From Clostridium sp. AN503 (lineage in GTDB: Bacteria > Bacillota > Clostridia > Lachnospirales > Lachnospiraceae), in contig NZ_JBFDTP010000002.1 of the NCBI RefSeq assembly GCF_040719375.1, positions 2,294,001 through 2,358,000 of the forward strand: a stretch of DNA of 64,000 nt, given 5' to 3'. Shown here piece after piece: positions 1-8,636 of this stretch (the stretch's first letter is position 1; each line of letters opens with the position of its first letter). The notes below the pieces were generated by a model, which saw only the letters and a list, made by a program, of their open reading frames with translations, was not told the DNA's origin and did not search any database. The position numbers and the translations under genes are program-made.

Positions 1-477
1 GATGGTCATCATAAGCTTTCCGGGAACCCATCCCTTCTTGAGCCGCCTTCCAAGTGCCGGGACATATCTGCCAGGTTCCTGACGATGGCCATATTCCACA
101 TAGGAAGCGTACTCGGTCGGATTGAAAATCTCAACCTGATAGCCGTCCCCTGTCTTCTGAATATCGCCTACAGTCCAACTCCGCTTCAAGGTCCCGCCAA
201 CATATCCGGACCAGTATTTTTGCAGGATTGCGCCCTCCCTTGAAAGGAAAGCACTTGATTTTCCACCACTTCCTTTTGCCTTCACAATTTTGGGTGCCTT
301 AGTTAGATAATCCGGTTTTTCACCTGTCGGTGTTCGCTTCACTATCTTCTGTAACAGCCGCGCCGCCAATTCCCTAGCGCACTCCCTGCAGAATGCATCC
401 TTTCCCTTCTCGATCGCCTCGATCTGCTTCTGCAGCTTCCTTACCTCCCGGAAATCAAAACTGCCGCCCTTTGCCAT
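1..477 (-). CDS. HK97 gp10-like tail/head-tail joining protein (partial)
   Basis: The reading frame starts at the ATG at 477 and runs off the left edge, with 159 codons visible. The sequence begins MAKGGSFDFREVRKLQKQIE and contains RTPTGEKPDY, a pattern typical of HK97 gp10-like proteins, which act at the head-tail joint as tail completion or tail-terminator-associated factors. The ATG overlaps the TGA of the upstream gene by one base (TGATG), so translation is probably coupled. Position right after the head closure gene fits the SPP1 gp17 or HK97 gp10 slot. The C-terminus is outside the window. Confidence 0.75.
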   Translation of the reverse strand, partial: MAKGGSFDFREVRKLQKQIEAIEKGKDAFCRECARELAARLLQKIVKRTPTGEKPDYLTKAPKIVKAKGSGGKSSAFLSREGAILQKYWSGYVGGTLKRSWTVGDIQKTGDGYQVEIFNPTEYASYVEYGHRQEPGRYVPALGRRLKKGWVPGKLMMTI

Positions 478-863
478 CACGCATACCCCTTCCATAAATC
501 CAGCACGATCTCCTGGTGAGAAGAATACACCGCCGCCTTCCCGCTCTGGGCATAGCTCTCACTCCGTCCATGCTGGGTGACCTCGATCCGGCTTCCCGGA
601 GGGATCAATAATTCCGGCGCCAGGAACAGCTTGATGGTCTGTGCCACCTGCGTAACCGTCCCCGTACCGGCTGCCGGAGCCGCGCTGGAAAAGGACAGAT
701 GGCAGGGGATCCCTTCCTGTACCAGGGCCTCCTCCTGCCGCGTCACCATCGTCTCCGGGTCCTTTACCGCCTTCATCCCGTAGATCCTGCATGTACCGTC
801 GCAAGTGGCCTCCAGGGCCTTTCTGTGCAGCCTCTGCGCCTGCCTAATCGCATCCATCATCAT
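477..863 (-). CDS. Putative head closure (stopper) protein
   Basis: A 128-residue protein without a family motif I can name with certainty. It is assigned by position between the gp6-like connector and the gp10-like protein, where siphophages encode the head closure or stopper protein (SPP1 gp16 slot). The visible sequence is mostly beta-prone, with LFLAPELLIPPGSRIEV in the middle, which resembles the small beta-barrel stopper proteins. Three consecutive ATG codons open the frame, so the exact start is uncertain by up to two residues. It could also be another minor head-tail protein. Confidence 0.6.
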   Translation of the reverse strand: MMMDAIRQAQRLHRKALEATCDGTCRIYGMKAVKDPETMVTRQEEALVQEGIPCHLSFSSAAPAAGTGTVTQVAQTIKLFLAPELLIPPGSRIEVTQHGRSESYAQSGKAAVYSSHQEIVLDLWKGYA

Positions 864-864
864 C

Positions 865-1227
865 CTACCACACCAGCCTTCTATACCGGTTGAGCTGCCC
901 CTGATAGTCCTTCAGGATGCCGCCGCCCAACGCCTCCGCTGCATTCACAAACCCGGTGGACGTGTCCCCTTCCGAGATGGAGGCCACCATGACAGGCGCC
1001 CCCTCCCCTCCCGGCCGGTCATACCGGTATAAGTCCACTGCCATCCGGTATGCTGTGTTGATGAGTCCCTCCGGCACGGCATCCAGGTTGCAGTAATTCT
1101 TCACTGTTTCTTCCACATCATCCAGGATAAACCGCAGGGGGACGTCCTGGGAGGCGTCTTCCTCCGGGATCCCCAGCAGCCCTTTCAGTTTCCCCAGCTC
1201 CAACTTCCCATGCTCCATGCCGGCCAC
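865..1227 (-). CDS. Phage gp6/gp15-like head-tail connector
   Basis: A 120-residue, largely helical protein. The segment VEETVKNYCNLDAVPEGLIN followed by AVDLYRY is characteristic of gp6-like head-tail connector proteins, the ring that docks on the portal after DNA packaging. It sits directly after the major capsid gene, as SPP1 gp15 follows gp13, and one base separates it from the next gene. Start could be either of the two early methionines (M1 or M4). Confidence 0.75.
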   Translation of the reverse strand: MAGMEHGKLELGKLKGLLGIPEEDASQDVPLRFILDDVEETVKNYCNLDAVPEGLINTAYRMAVDLYRYDRPGGEGAPVMVASISEGDTSTGFVNAAEALGGGILKDYQGQLNRYRRLVW

Positions 1228-1233
1228 CTGCCT

Positions 1234-2355
1234 TTACCCCCTGGAAATGATCCGCGCGATCGGGATGGCCTTATGGTCGATCACCTTGAGCCCCGCCCCG
1301 GTTCCGCCATTGTTCACCAGCGTCCAGTTCTCACCGTTTGCCAGCTCTTCATTGGTCGGGGAAAGGGATGCCTGGCGCTTCTTCGTATAGGAGATCCCAT
1401 ACGGTGCATAACAGGCGCGGTCCCTGGTATACAGGGTCGTCTCCCCGCCGTTGGTCTTCGGGTCGCGCTGCATCTCATTGGGTACCTCCGCACCGATCTT
1501 CTCAAAATCGATGGCGCCGTCTCCCAGCACGTAGGTGGTGAACTTATCATAGGCCGCAGCCGCAGGCACATAGCCTTCCGTCCCTGCAGTGCCGCTCTCC
1601 TCCACCGCATCCACATGCTCCACCGGCATGGAATCATCCACGATCACCGCCCGGCCATTCCAGGTGCCGATCGCAAGGTCGCGCTGGATCCCGTCTGCAT
1701 CCGTATACTTCATATAGGACAGCAGCCGCAGGTTCTCCAGGTTAGTCGCCGTGGTGGAATGCATGATCGCAATGGTGAACTTCGATTTATTGTCGCCGGA
1801 CGCCTTCTGGATCGCGGTGTTCAGGGTAGTCGGCCCTACGCAGCTTAGCGGGTTCCCGTCCTTGTCCTCACCGGCCACTGCCGTGATGTCATAAGTGTGC
1901 CCGTTTACAAACTCCAGGTTCTTTGCCCCGGTCATTGCAAAGATGCCTTTCAGAACCGACAGGAGCACATCCTGGTACACGTCATCCCACCAGCCGGACA
2001 CCTGCGCCGCCACGTTGTCCATGAAATCTGTACCGCCGGTGATGTCCGTGGAGAAATCATCCTCTGTCCAGGCCTTCGATCTGCCCCACACCACCACGCT
2101 GCGCTCAAAGGTGGTCGTCCTCTCGGAGGTGATATCCGTCTTGCCGTCATAGTTGAGCGGCGCACCCTCCAGAAGCCCCTTCATCGGCAGGGTCGCATAC
2201 GCCGTGCCGGTCTGGGAGCTGAACGCCTGCCGGATCTGTTCATTGCCCTTTAAGGCCCTGGACTTGATCAGCTCATTCCGCTTTGTCTTCGGGATCCGGT
2301 CCACATATCTGCCGAACGCCTCCGGGTTAAATGTCTTTTCATTAAATTTTGCCAT
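1234..2355 (-). CDS. Major capsid protein
   Basis: A 373-residue protein in the capsid slot between scaffold and connector. It has the length and composition of HK97-fold coat proteins of SPP1-like siphophages: an N-terminal arm (MAKFNEKTFNPEAFGRYVDR), no Walker motifs or membrane segments, a central beta-rich region, and a C-terminal domain with FTIAIMHSTTATNLENLRLL and a following loop-rich segment. Assignment rests on gene order and overall character; no catalytic residues are expected. The strong ribosome binding site AGGATGAGATAAG precedes the ATG. Confidence 0.8.
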   Translation of the reverse strand: MAKFNEKTFNPEAFGRYVDRIPKTKRNELIKSRALKGNEQIRQAFSSQTGTAYATLPMKGLLEGAPLNYDGKTDITSERTTTFERSVVVWGRSKAWTEDDFSTDITGGTDFMDNVAAQVSGWWDDVYQDVLLSVLKGIFAMTGAKNLEFVNGHTYDITAVAGEDKDGNPLSCVGPTTLNTAIQKASGDNKSKFTIAIMHSTTATNLENLRLLSYMKYTDADGIQRDLAIGTWNGRAVIVDDSMPVEHVDAVEESGTAGTEGYVPAAAAYDKFTTYVLGDGAIDFEKIGAEVPNEMQRDPKTNGGETTLYTRDRACYAPYGISYTKKRQASLSPTNEELANGENWTLVNNGGTGAGLKVIDHKAIPIARIISRG

Positions 2356-2376
2356 GTCTTATCTCATCCTTTCTCT

Positions 2377-2973
2377 TTACTCAATCGCTGCGCCCGGATT
2401 TGCCTCCAGGTATTTGCACATCTCACTGTAGGTCATTTCAGACGGTTTCTTATCCTCCGGCGGGGTCCCCTTCCCCTCTGCCGGCTTCCCGCCTTTGATC
2501 TGGGTCTGCTGTGTTTTCTCCTCCTTGAACAGGAATGCTTTTTCTTTCTTAAGGGTTTTCAGCTGCTCCTCCAGGCCGGTGACCTTCCCGTCCTCCGACA
2601 GGATCAGCTTGCTCTTGTCAAACAGCCCCATTACCAGGTCCGCATCCTGTGCCGTGTCTCCCAAAGCCAGCTTGATCGCCGTGGAGAGCTTCAGCTCCTT
2701 CATATCCGCCTCGTACTGCTGCTTTGCCGCAAGGTTATCCGCCTGCAGGTCCGCGATCTGCTTCATCAGCGCTTCATTGTCACCGGCTGACTTCTTGAGG
2801 TTCTCAAGCTGTCCGTCCCGCTCTGTTACCTGCCCTGCCAGGGTGTCCCGCTCCTGTTTAAGTGCATCGTAGTCTGTCTTGGCTTTGCCGATATCCGCGG
2901 AGTTCTCATCCAGGATCTTGTCGATCGCCTCTTTCTCCAGGCCCAGGTTCTCTAAAAACTTTCTCTGCATCAT
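2377..2973 (-). CDS. Capsid scaffold protein (GP20-like)
   Basis: A 198-residue, highly charged, coiled-coil protein rich in K, E, D and Q, with almost no aromatic residues in its core. Heptad-like stretches run from about residue 30 to 105, and the C-terminal tail is Pro/Lys-rich (GKPAEGKGTPPEDKKPSE). This matches Firmicute phage scaffold proteins of the GP20 family, which template procapsid assembly and leave the shell. It lies immediately upstream of the capsid gene. Two tandem ATG codons open the frame, preceded by GGAAAGGATGG as ribosome binding site. Confidence 0.8.
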   Translation of the reverse strand: MMQRKFLENLGLEKEAIDKILDENSADIGKAKTDYDALKQERDTLAGQVTERDGQLENLKKSAGDNEALMKQIADLQADNLAAKQQYEADMKELKLSTAIKLALGDTAQDADLVMGLFDKSKLILSEDGKVTGLEEQLKTLKKEKAFLFKEEKTQQTQIKGGKPAEGKGTPPEDKKPSEMTYSEMCKYLEANPGAAIE

Positions 2974-3105
2974 TCTGCCATCCTTTCCTCATCGCTTTTT
3001 CTCGTGGTCGCTCCACCTGATTCCTTGATGTCTGCCCAGTTTCGCGTCATGTGGCAGGACATAAAAATAACACCCAGAGGGAACTCTGCGTGCTAAGTTT
3101 CGTGG

Positions 3106-3121
3106 GTTGCGATATCGCAAC
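3106..3121. repeat. 16-bp perfect palindrome, copy 1 (shared with 20734)
   Basis: GTTGCGATATCGCAAC lies in the 160-bp gap between the scaffold gene and the gene upstream of it. The minus-strand bases that follow (yCACGAAA) also match the copy at 20734-20757, so 24 bases agree with one mismatch. In each case the block lies upstream of a coding sequence on the strand where it reads in this orientation. Confidence 0.8.
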
Positions 3122-3131
3122 AAAAATGGGG

Positions 3132-3168
3132 ATAAAAATACCACCGGCCATTTACTGACTGGTGGTAT
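3132..3168 (-). terminator. Rho-independent terminator before the scaffold gene
   Basis: On the minus strand ATACCACC pairs with GGTGGTAT across a short loop, followed by TTTTTATC. It abuts the stop codon of the 46-residue gene and would reduce readthrough from the head-protein operon into scaffold and capsid, or mark the end of an inserted module. Confidence 0.65.
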
Positions 3169-3308
3169 CACTTATCACTCACTTGTTCCAAATACCTTTT
3201 ATAGCTTTCCTGCGCCTCTTTAGGTGCATCCTTTTTTATAACTGGGATATGATTTTTAAACTCCCACCACTCCTTGTTACTTCTCCAATACAAATCAACA
3301 TTTTTCAC
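3168..3308 (-). CDS. Small 46-residue protein coupled to the MuF-type gene
   Basis: A short frame starting with GTG that overlaps the upstream TGA by GTGA, a classic translational coupling arrangement. The product starts VKNVDLYWRSNKEWWEFKNH and ends in EQVSDK; it is charged, with four Trp and no membrane segment. It shares the AT-rich composition of the preceding C-terminal toxin-like domain and is closed off by its own terminator, so it looks like part of that module. I do not recognise a family. An immunity or inhibitor role for the neighbouring metallopeptidase-like domain is possible but unproven; at 46 residues it is small for one. Confidence 0.65.
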   Translation of the reverse strand: MKNVDLYWRSNKEWWEFKNHIPVIKKDAPKEAQESYKRYLEQVSDK

Positions 3309-5038
3309 TTGACTTCCCCCTTCAATAATCTCAGAAATTCTCTCGTAAAATCAGTATCATCGGCACTATTTTTAGCTAAAACCTCTGGTATAATTTCTTT
3401 AAACCGTTTGGCATTAAACCGGTACTCCTGATCTTCTCGTGAGCCATGATACGTTATTGAATATTGAGATACATTTTCAGATAAATATAGCAATGTTTCA
3501 TCTATCGTTACTTCTTCTTTGTATATATTATAATATGCTTTTCTTGCTAATTCAAGCCCCCTCTCTCCTTTTACAGAAGCGATAAGATGTCCTGATTCAT
3601 GAATTGCAATATCCCTTGTGTTCTTTGAAGCAAATATTCCTGAGTTTTGCATATTCCTCTCGGTGACCATACGATCTCTTAATGCCTTGGTATTAAATGT
3701 TATCGTTCCTCCCCTGGTATCTGCAAAATCATCATCGTTCATTTTATCAGAAAATGACACTGTCAACTTTTTAGGCATATATTCTGGAAAATCAGTTTTC
3801 ATTTTATCCAAAGAGTCTATCTGTTCTTTTAAAATATCCGGGTCTCCATCAAACTGCTTTAAATTAAAGACTTTTATGTCATGCTCTGATGCATATTCTA
3901 GTAATTCCTTTTTTTCTGCTTCTGATAAAAATCTTGGCTTTGTATCATTCCAATTTAGACCGGATATCGATGCCATCTTACCTGAATCATTATTCATGCC
4001 TACAAACTTCTTTTCCCACTCCCGATACTTCATATTCGCCGGCACATAATAAGTCTCACCAGTTTCCTCATTCCTGGCCGCCCGTTCCTCCCCATCCGTG
4101 AACTCATCATCAAAATACGGCACCGTGGTTGATCGGCAGTTAGGATGAAATGGCGGCGCCGTCACTCCGACCTCATAGTCCTTCATATCAAAGACCTTCC
4201 CGTCCATCTCCCGGCAGATCTCCGAGGTCTTCCCATCCAGTGTGGCCAGGATCTCATACTGCTCCATCCCCAGCTCCTTTAAGGTGTCCTTCTGGGCCGC
4301 TGAAGCGATCGCTGCCGATTCCGTCATGATCAACCTCCCCGCCTGCGCACGGCTGACATCCATGGTCCTTGCCAGGCTGTCAATAGCCTTCTGCGGCGAT
4401 TCCCCTCGGATGATGTTCTGCGTCAGCTCCGTGTGGAGGCTGTTCACCAGCTTCTGCCTGTTGGTCCAGATCCGGTCCGAGAAACTGGCCCCGTCCTGCG
4501 CCCATGGCCTCTTGATGACCGCATCGATGCGCTTATCATCCAGACGCGCCAGGTTTGTGCCAACGCCAGTCCCCTTTGCTATCTCGTATGCCGTATGGTA
4601 AAAGCCATCCGCATAAGACTTGTGCAGGAAATCCGTCATGCCGCCCTCAAACTCTGCGGACAGAAGCTCCGCGTGCTGCTGGGCCTGGAGCTTCATGGCT
4701 TCCAGGTATGAGATATGATGCCTGGCGGACGCATTCTCAAGCTCCTTCATCCAGCGCCGGTCAATGGCATTTTCCTCCCCGGCTTTTATGTACTGCTGGA
4801 CGTCCCATTTAAACTCCTCCAGTTCGCCCTTCTTCAGCAGCCGCTTGGCTGCCGCATAGCTGATATCGTTGTTTTCCGCCAGCCGCATGTACCACCGCTC
4901 AATATCCAGCTGGATACTGTTTGAGGCCCGCCGGAACTGCTCCTGGACATCTTTATAATACCCTGCCCCCTTCCGGTACTGGTCATCCTCCAGGGCTGCC
5001 ATCCGCCCTTTCCAGTAATCAGGATTCTTCTTTGCCAT
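3305..5038 (-). CDS. gp7/MuF head morphogenesis protein fused to a zincin-like domain
   Basis: A 577-residue two-part protein. Residues 1-350 form an SPP1 gp7 or Mu F-type minor head protein, with LIMTESAAIASAA and the C-terminal FHPNCRSTTVPYF motif of this family; these proteins enter the capsid with the portal. Residues about 355-577 are a separate domain in more AT-rich DNA, containing AIHESGHLIAS at about 475, an HExxH zinc-protease signature. MuF domains carrying variable C-terminal toxin domains are a described class of polymorphic toxins in temperate phages, so an ejected effector is a fair inference. Its ATG overlaps the end of the portal gene by 20 bases. Confidence 0.85.
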   Translation of the reverse strand: MAKKNPDYWKGRMAALEDDQYRKGAGYYKDVQEQFRRASNSIQLDIERWYMRLAENNDISYAAAKRLLKKGELEEFKWDVQQYIKAGEENAIDRRWMKELENASARHHISYLEAMKLQAQQHAELLSAEFEGGMTDFLHKSYADGFYHTAYEIAKGTGVGTNLARLDDKRIDAVIKRPWAQDGASFSDRIWTNRQKLVNSLHTELTQNIIRGESPQKAIDSLARTMDVSRAQAGRLIMTESAAIASAAQKDTLKELGMEQYEILATLDGKTSEICREMDGKVFDMKDYEVGVTAPPFHPNCRSTTVPYFDDEFTDGEERAARNEETGETYYVPANMKYREWEKKFVGMNNDSGKMASISGLNWNDTKPRFLSEAEKKELLEYASEHDIKVFNLKQFDGDPDILKEQIDSLDKMKTDFPEYMPKKLTVSFSDKMNDDDFADTRGGTITFNTKALRDRMVTERNMQNSGIFASKNTRDIAIHESGHLIASVKGERGLELARKAYYNIYKEEVTIDETLLYLSENVSQYSITYHGSREDQEYRFNAKRFKEIIPEVLAKNSADDTDFTREFLRLLKGEVK

Positions 5039-6551
5039 CTATCCCATCACCGCCCTGCTCCCCGGCTTCCTTCCCCTGCCCCGCAAATGCCTGCTGGTAC
5101 GGGTCCATCTGCTCCATCTGCTTCTGTTTTTCCTCCTCCAGCATCCTCAGGGCTTCGTCTGCATCCTCCACCCACGGGTGCTTCTGTAGGATCAGCTTCG
5201 TCGGAAGGAGTCCTACCGATTTCACACAGTTGTCGATCAGTTCACTCTCATTGACCAGGAAATTCCGGTTGAAGGTAATGTCCACTTCCTCCTGCTCAAA
5301 ATCCCCCTGCCCGGTGCTGGCCAGATACTGGTCCACGAACCACAGAAGGTCCTCAAACGCCGCCTGGTATTCCGTCTCCATGTCCTGGGCATCCAGCTCG
5401 ATGTCCTGGTAAATGGTCTGGATATGCATCTGGTTGGCATCCCCGGAAAGCCTTGCGTCCCTGGCATCATAGGTCTTGCAGTTCTCGATCAGTGCCTGCT
5501 TGAAGATCTCCAGGATCGCCCTGTAGTTCTCTGCATCCACCTCCACCGTAAGGGTCCGCACGTCCCCACCTGCTCCACTGCCGTCATTGCGCACTTTCAC
5601 TGCGCCATACTGGGACAGGTTCTTGCGGAACTCGCCCAGGTTTGTCCCATCGTAGTTTACGACCACCAGGATCGTGTTCCTGGCATCCTCACACATGTTG
5701 TTCTCAAAGGTACTGACCATCAGGTTGATGCCGTCCTGCAGGCCCTTACAGCATTTGATCAGCGGGATCTCATGGGCATTGCGCTTGAATGCAATGAGCG
5801 GCACCCGGTCCCAGTTGTATGGCACCTCTTTATGCTGCCCATCCGGGTCATGCTGCTCCACCAGGTAGTGGGCGCCGGAAGGATGCATAACATCCGGGAT
5901 CAGATGGCTCCCATCAAGCTGGTACCGGTCCACGCCGCTTCTGGAGTACAGCTCAAAAAATTCATAGGTCTTTTCTGTCTCTCCTTCGTACCCATCCAGC
6001 TGGTAGAGCCTCCCGAAACAGTCCAGCTCCGTGTGCTCCTCGTCCGCCCAGAACGGGATCACCTCGTAGTTGCTGAACCGCTTAAACTGCAGCACCCCCT
6101 GGTCATTGTAGTAAGGGTACAGATACCCGATCCCTCCGCTTATGGAATCCCCGGCGATCCGCTTTAAACTACGAAGGAACCGCTTATCCAGGACCACTTT
6201 GATCGCCTCGGCGTACTCCTCATTTTTACTGGTGACCGTGAATGGCTTGGACAGGAGGTAATTCTTCTTCTGGTCCACAGCCTTCTGGTACTGGTTATCC
6301 ACGATCCGGTTATCCGGCAGGTTCTTTGCCGGCTCCAACTCACCCTTCTCATTGATGACGGTCCGCGGCGTATGCTGGATGTCGTGGTCTCCCTGGTAGT
6401 ACCGTTCCGCCAGGATCATATCCCGACGCACCGGCGACTGCTTCCATTTCTCGATCTCTTTTTCCAGGAACCGGATGTCCGTCATCCTGGTCCTTACCCC
6501 TGCGTTGACGACCGCGTTGATCCGCCGCGTCTCGCTGCCGTATTCTATCAT
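5019..6551 (-). CDS. Portal protein (SPP1 gp6-like)
   Basis: A 510-residue portal protein, the dodecameric ring at the capsid vertex through which DNA is packaged and ejected. Early sequence ERYYQGDHDI, then PDNRIVDNQYQKAVDQKKNYLLSK interrupted after 20 residues, are hallmarks of the SPP1 gp6 family; GDSISGGIGYLYPYYND and a C-terminal acidic tail also fit. The frame stays open 26 codons further upstream, but ATG 6551 is chosen because AGGAAGG precedes it and the longer form would run into the terminase gene. It sits between the large terminase and the gp7-type gene. Confidence 0.92.
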   Translation of the reverse strand: MIEYGSETRRINAVVNAGVRTRMTDIRFLEKEIEKWKQSPVRRDMILAERYYQGDHDIQHTPRTVINEKGELEPAKNLPDNRIVDNQYQKAVDQKKNYLLSKPFTVTSKNEEYAEAIKVVLDKRFLRSLKRIAGDSISGGIGYLYPYYNDQGVLQFKRFSNYEVIPFWADEEHTELDCFGRLYQLDGYEGETEKTYEFFELYSRSGVDRYQLDGSHLIPDVMHPSGAHYLVEQHDPDGQHKEVPYNWDRVPLIAFKRNAHEIPLIKCCKGLQDGINLMVSTFENNMCEDARNTILVVVNYDGTNLGEFRKNLSQYGAVKVRNDGSGAGGDVRTLTVEVDAENYRAILEIFKQALIENCKTYDARDARLSGDANQMHIQTIYQDIELDAQDMETEYQAAFEDLLWFVDQYLASTGQGDFEQEEVDITFNRNFLVNESELIDNCVKSVGLLPTKLILQKHPWVEDADEALRMLEEEKQKQMEQMDPYQQAFAGQGKEAGEQGGDGIDGKEES

Positions 6552-6570
6552 CCTTATCACCTTCCTCCTG

Positions 6571-7968
6571 TTATTCAAAACTGAACACGTCTCCCGCACC
6601 GATCTTTTCCGCGATCCCCGTGGTTGCATCAGGGGCGTCGTCGTGCCGGTTCTTTCCTTCCCTCTGGTACTTTATCATGGCGTCATGGTATTCCGGCCAG
6701 CGGTTCCGCCAGTCCTCCGGGAAATAGATATGCTGCATCACCCAGGCGGAATTGGAATAGATCCGCGCCTGCTTGTTCTTCGTCTGGCTGAACCAGCGGA
6801 TGACCGTATGGTTGCTCCCCAGCTCCTGATGGAGGATCCGCTCCACGTTCCGGGCGAAGCCGCGGCCGCCATTGTTGGACTCGATGTCGGAGACATTTAC
6901 CGCATCCTTATGGAGCAGCCTGGCTGTGGCCGGCTCCGTGGTTTCCATCGGCTCCTTGGTATACAGGACATCCAGGACATAGGCCTCATTTGTAAACGTT
7001 ACACCATAGTTGATGCTGCAGAGATAATCCTCTCCGGTATCCGCCGTATCGGTATAGTTGCGGATCTCTTTAAACTGCGGCAGCTCCCCGGCGTAGGTTT
7101 TCAGGCTGGTGTACAGCCTGCCCTTAAGGTCGATCGGCTCCTGCTGGTAGTTGGCAGATGCAATGTCTGCACCCATGGCCTTTATCTTTGCCTGATAGGA
7201 CTTATAGGACAGGACCTCGGGACAGAGCATCTCATGCATCTCTGGATCCAGCAGCGCTTTCATGGAGATGTGGCGGAGCTTTGCCCCGGATTCTTTGAAA
7301 TGCTCCAGTGCACGGCCCGCCAGGTCATCTGAGGCCCAGCGGGTCATGATGATGATGATCTTGCCGCCTTCCTCCAGACGGGACAGCATCGTATCCGTGA
7401 ACCAGGTCCAGTGCTTTTCCTTGGTCAGCTCATTGTTGGCCTCCTCTGCGTTCTTGATAAGGTCGTCGATGATCAGAAGGGAAGCGCCGAAACCTGTCGC
7501 TGTACCGGTGGGGGATGTTGCTAAATAGTTGTTGTACCCACCTTCCAGGCTCCAGAGGTTCATGGCACCGTCACCCTGCTTGATCCGGACGCCAGGGAAG
7601 ATGTCAGAGAAGACGATCCGGTCCTGGTCGGCTTTCTCCTCCTGGATGTCGTTGCGGACGTTCTTGGAGAACATGGTGGACAGCGTCTCATTGTACGAGC
7701 CAGTCATGATCTTCTGGGTCTGGTCATTTCCCAGTACCCATTCGACCAGCAGGCCGGCCGTGCGGCTTTTTCCGTGGCGCGGCGGTTCATTTACAATCAT
7801 CACCTCATCATCGGACTGGATAAAATCCTGGAATGCGTTGCAGAGGTCGATCAGGTACTGCCTGTCCTCCTTGTAGAAGTCCGGTGCCTTTAAATGGCAA
7901 TAAAAAAAGAACTCGCGCCGTGCAAGCTCTATCTTTGCTCCTCTTATAAGCATGTCTCTATCCACCAT
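6571..7968 (-). CDS. terL: Terminase large subunit
   Basis: A 465-residue DNA-packaging motor. The ATPase Walker A appears as EPPRHGKSRT near residue 62, Walker B as LLIIDDLIKNA near 157, and the coupling motif as IIIMTRWASDD near 206. The C-terminal nuclease half follows, with acidic residues in TDTADTGEDYLCS and SNNGGRGFARN. Length and motif spacing fit the family of terminase proteins paired with SPP1-like portals. It overlaps the small terminase gene by 11 bases. Confidence 0.93.
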   Translation of the reverse strand: MVDRDMLIRGAKIELARREFFFYCHLKAPDFYKEDRQYLIDLCNAFQDFIQSDDEVMIVNEPPRHGKSRTAGLLVEWVLGNDQTQKIMTGSYNETLSTMFSKNVRNDIQEEKADQDRIVFSDIFPGVRIKQGDGAMNLWSLEGGYNNYLATSPTGTATGFGASLLIIDDLIKNAEEANNELTKEKHWTWFTDTMLSRLEEGGKIIIIMTRWASDDLAGRALEHFKESGAKLRHISMKALLDPEMHEMLCPEVLSYKSYQAKIKAMGADIASANYQQEPIDLKGRLYTSLKTYAGELPQFKEIRNYTDTADTGEDYLCSINYGVTFTNEAYVLDVLYTKEPMETTEPATARLLHKDAVNVSDIESNNGGRGFARNVERILHQELGSNHTVIRWFSQTKNKQARIYSNSAWVMQHIYFPEDWRNRWPEYHDAMIKYQREGKNRHDDAPDATTGIAEKIGAGDVFSFE

Positions 7969-8536
7969 GGATCAACTTCTTTAGTTCTTCGGTTGTGAGG
8001 CCGGCATAGGGGTTGGTGGACTTCACTTCGCCAGACAACTCCATGTCCTGTTTATCCCGCCATTTGTCGGGACGGCGGTTCTTCAGCCAGAAGATCTGGG
8101 CGGTGGTGTCAGGTACGACCTCCTTGGTCTTCCGCTCTGCCAATATCATTTTGGTTTTAGGGAACTGTTCCTTAATCAGCATCAATTCCGAATCGGTAGC
8201 TTCCGGATGCTCGAATCGATAGAGCTTCATATACTGGGTCAGTTTCTCATCGTATTCTGCCAGTTCCATCGGAACACTGATATATTTGTCTTCGTTGTAG
8301 GCATAACCAAGGGCGCGTTTCAGCAACGCATTCTCCACCTGGATGTCTACAACCTCCTTGCCCTTTTTTAGGGACTCCGAAATCTCCGAATACCGCTTTT
8401 TCCATTCGTATAATGTCGATGGTGTGATATTCATTCGTTCAGCCAATTGCTCATCTGTCAGACCGTCGCGTGCCCATGACTCAAGTTTCAGTAAGCCATC
8501 AGGCGTTAGCCAATATTCGTATTTTCCTTTTGCCAT
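7958..8536 (-). CDS. terS: Terminase small subunit
   Basis: A 192-residue DNA-recognition subunit of the packaging terminase. An N-terminal helix-turn-helix is visible (LTDEQLAERMNITPSTLYEW, about residues 25-45), followed by a central oligomerisation region and the C-terminal WLKNRRPDKWRDK segment common in small terminases. ATG 8536 is preferred because AGGTGAG stands a few bases upstream; a GTG at 8545 is an alternative that adds three residues. It overlaps the large subunit. Confidence 0.88.
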   Translation of the reverse strand: MAKGKYEYWLTPDGLLKLESWARDGLTDEQLAERMNITPSTLYEWKKRYSEISESLKKGKEVVDIQVENALLKRALGYAYNEDKYISVPMELAEYDEKLTQYMKLYRFEHPEATDSELMLIKEQFPKTKMILAERKTKEVVPDTTAQIFWLKNRRPDKWRDKQDMELSGEVKSTNPYAGLTTEELKKLIHGG

Positions 8537-8569
8537 TGGGCTCACCTCACCTTCCTATCTGGCAATATA

Positions 8570-8594
8570 AAAGAGGCAGCGCGGGGCTACCTCT
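8570..8594 (-). terminator. Terminator downstream of the moron-like gene
   Basis: Minus strand AGAGGTAGC and GCTGCCTCT pair and are followed by TTTTAT. It closes the isolated membrane-protein gene and separates it from the terminase operon. Confidence 0.65.
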
Positions 8595-8636
8595 CAAATG
8601 AGCTGTTTTTATCTATATTCCGTACTTAAAAATTTT

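Noticed and set aside
2970..3062. A 30-codon frame (MSCHMTRNWADIKESGG...) that overlaps the scaffold start as ATGA
   Set aside because: No ribosome binding site before its ATG and no recognisable family; it remains possible but I could not support it.
2989..3171. A 60-codon minus-strand frame across the terminator and palindrome
   Set aside because: It would read through the terminator hairpin, has no binding site, and conflicts with the better supported 46-residue gene.
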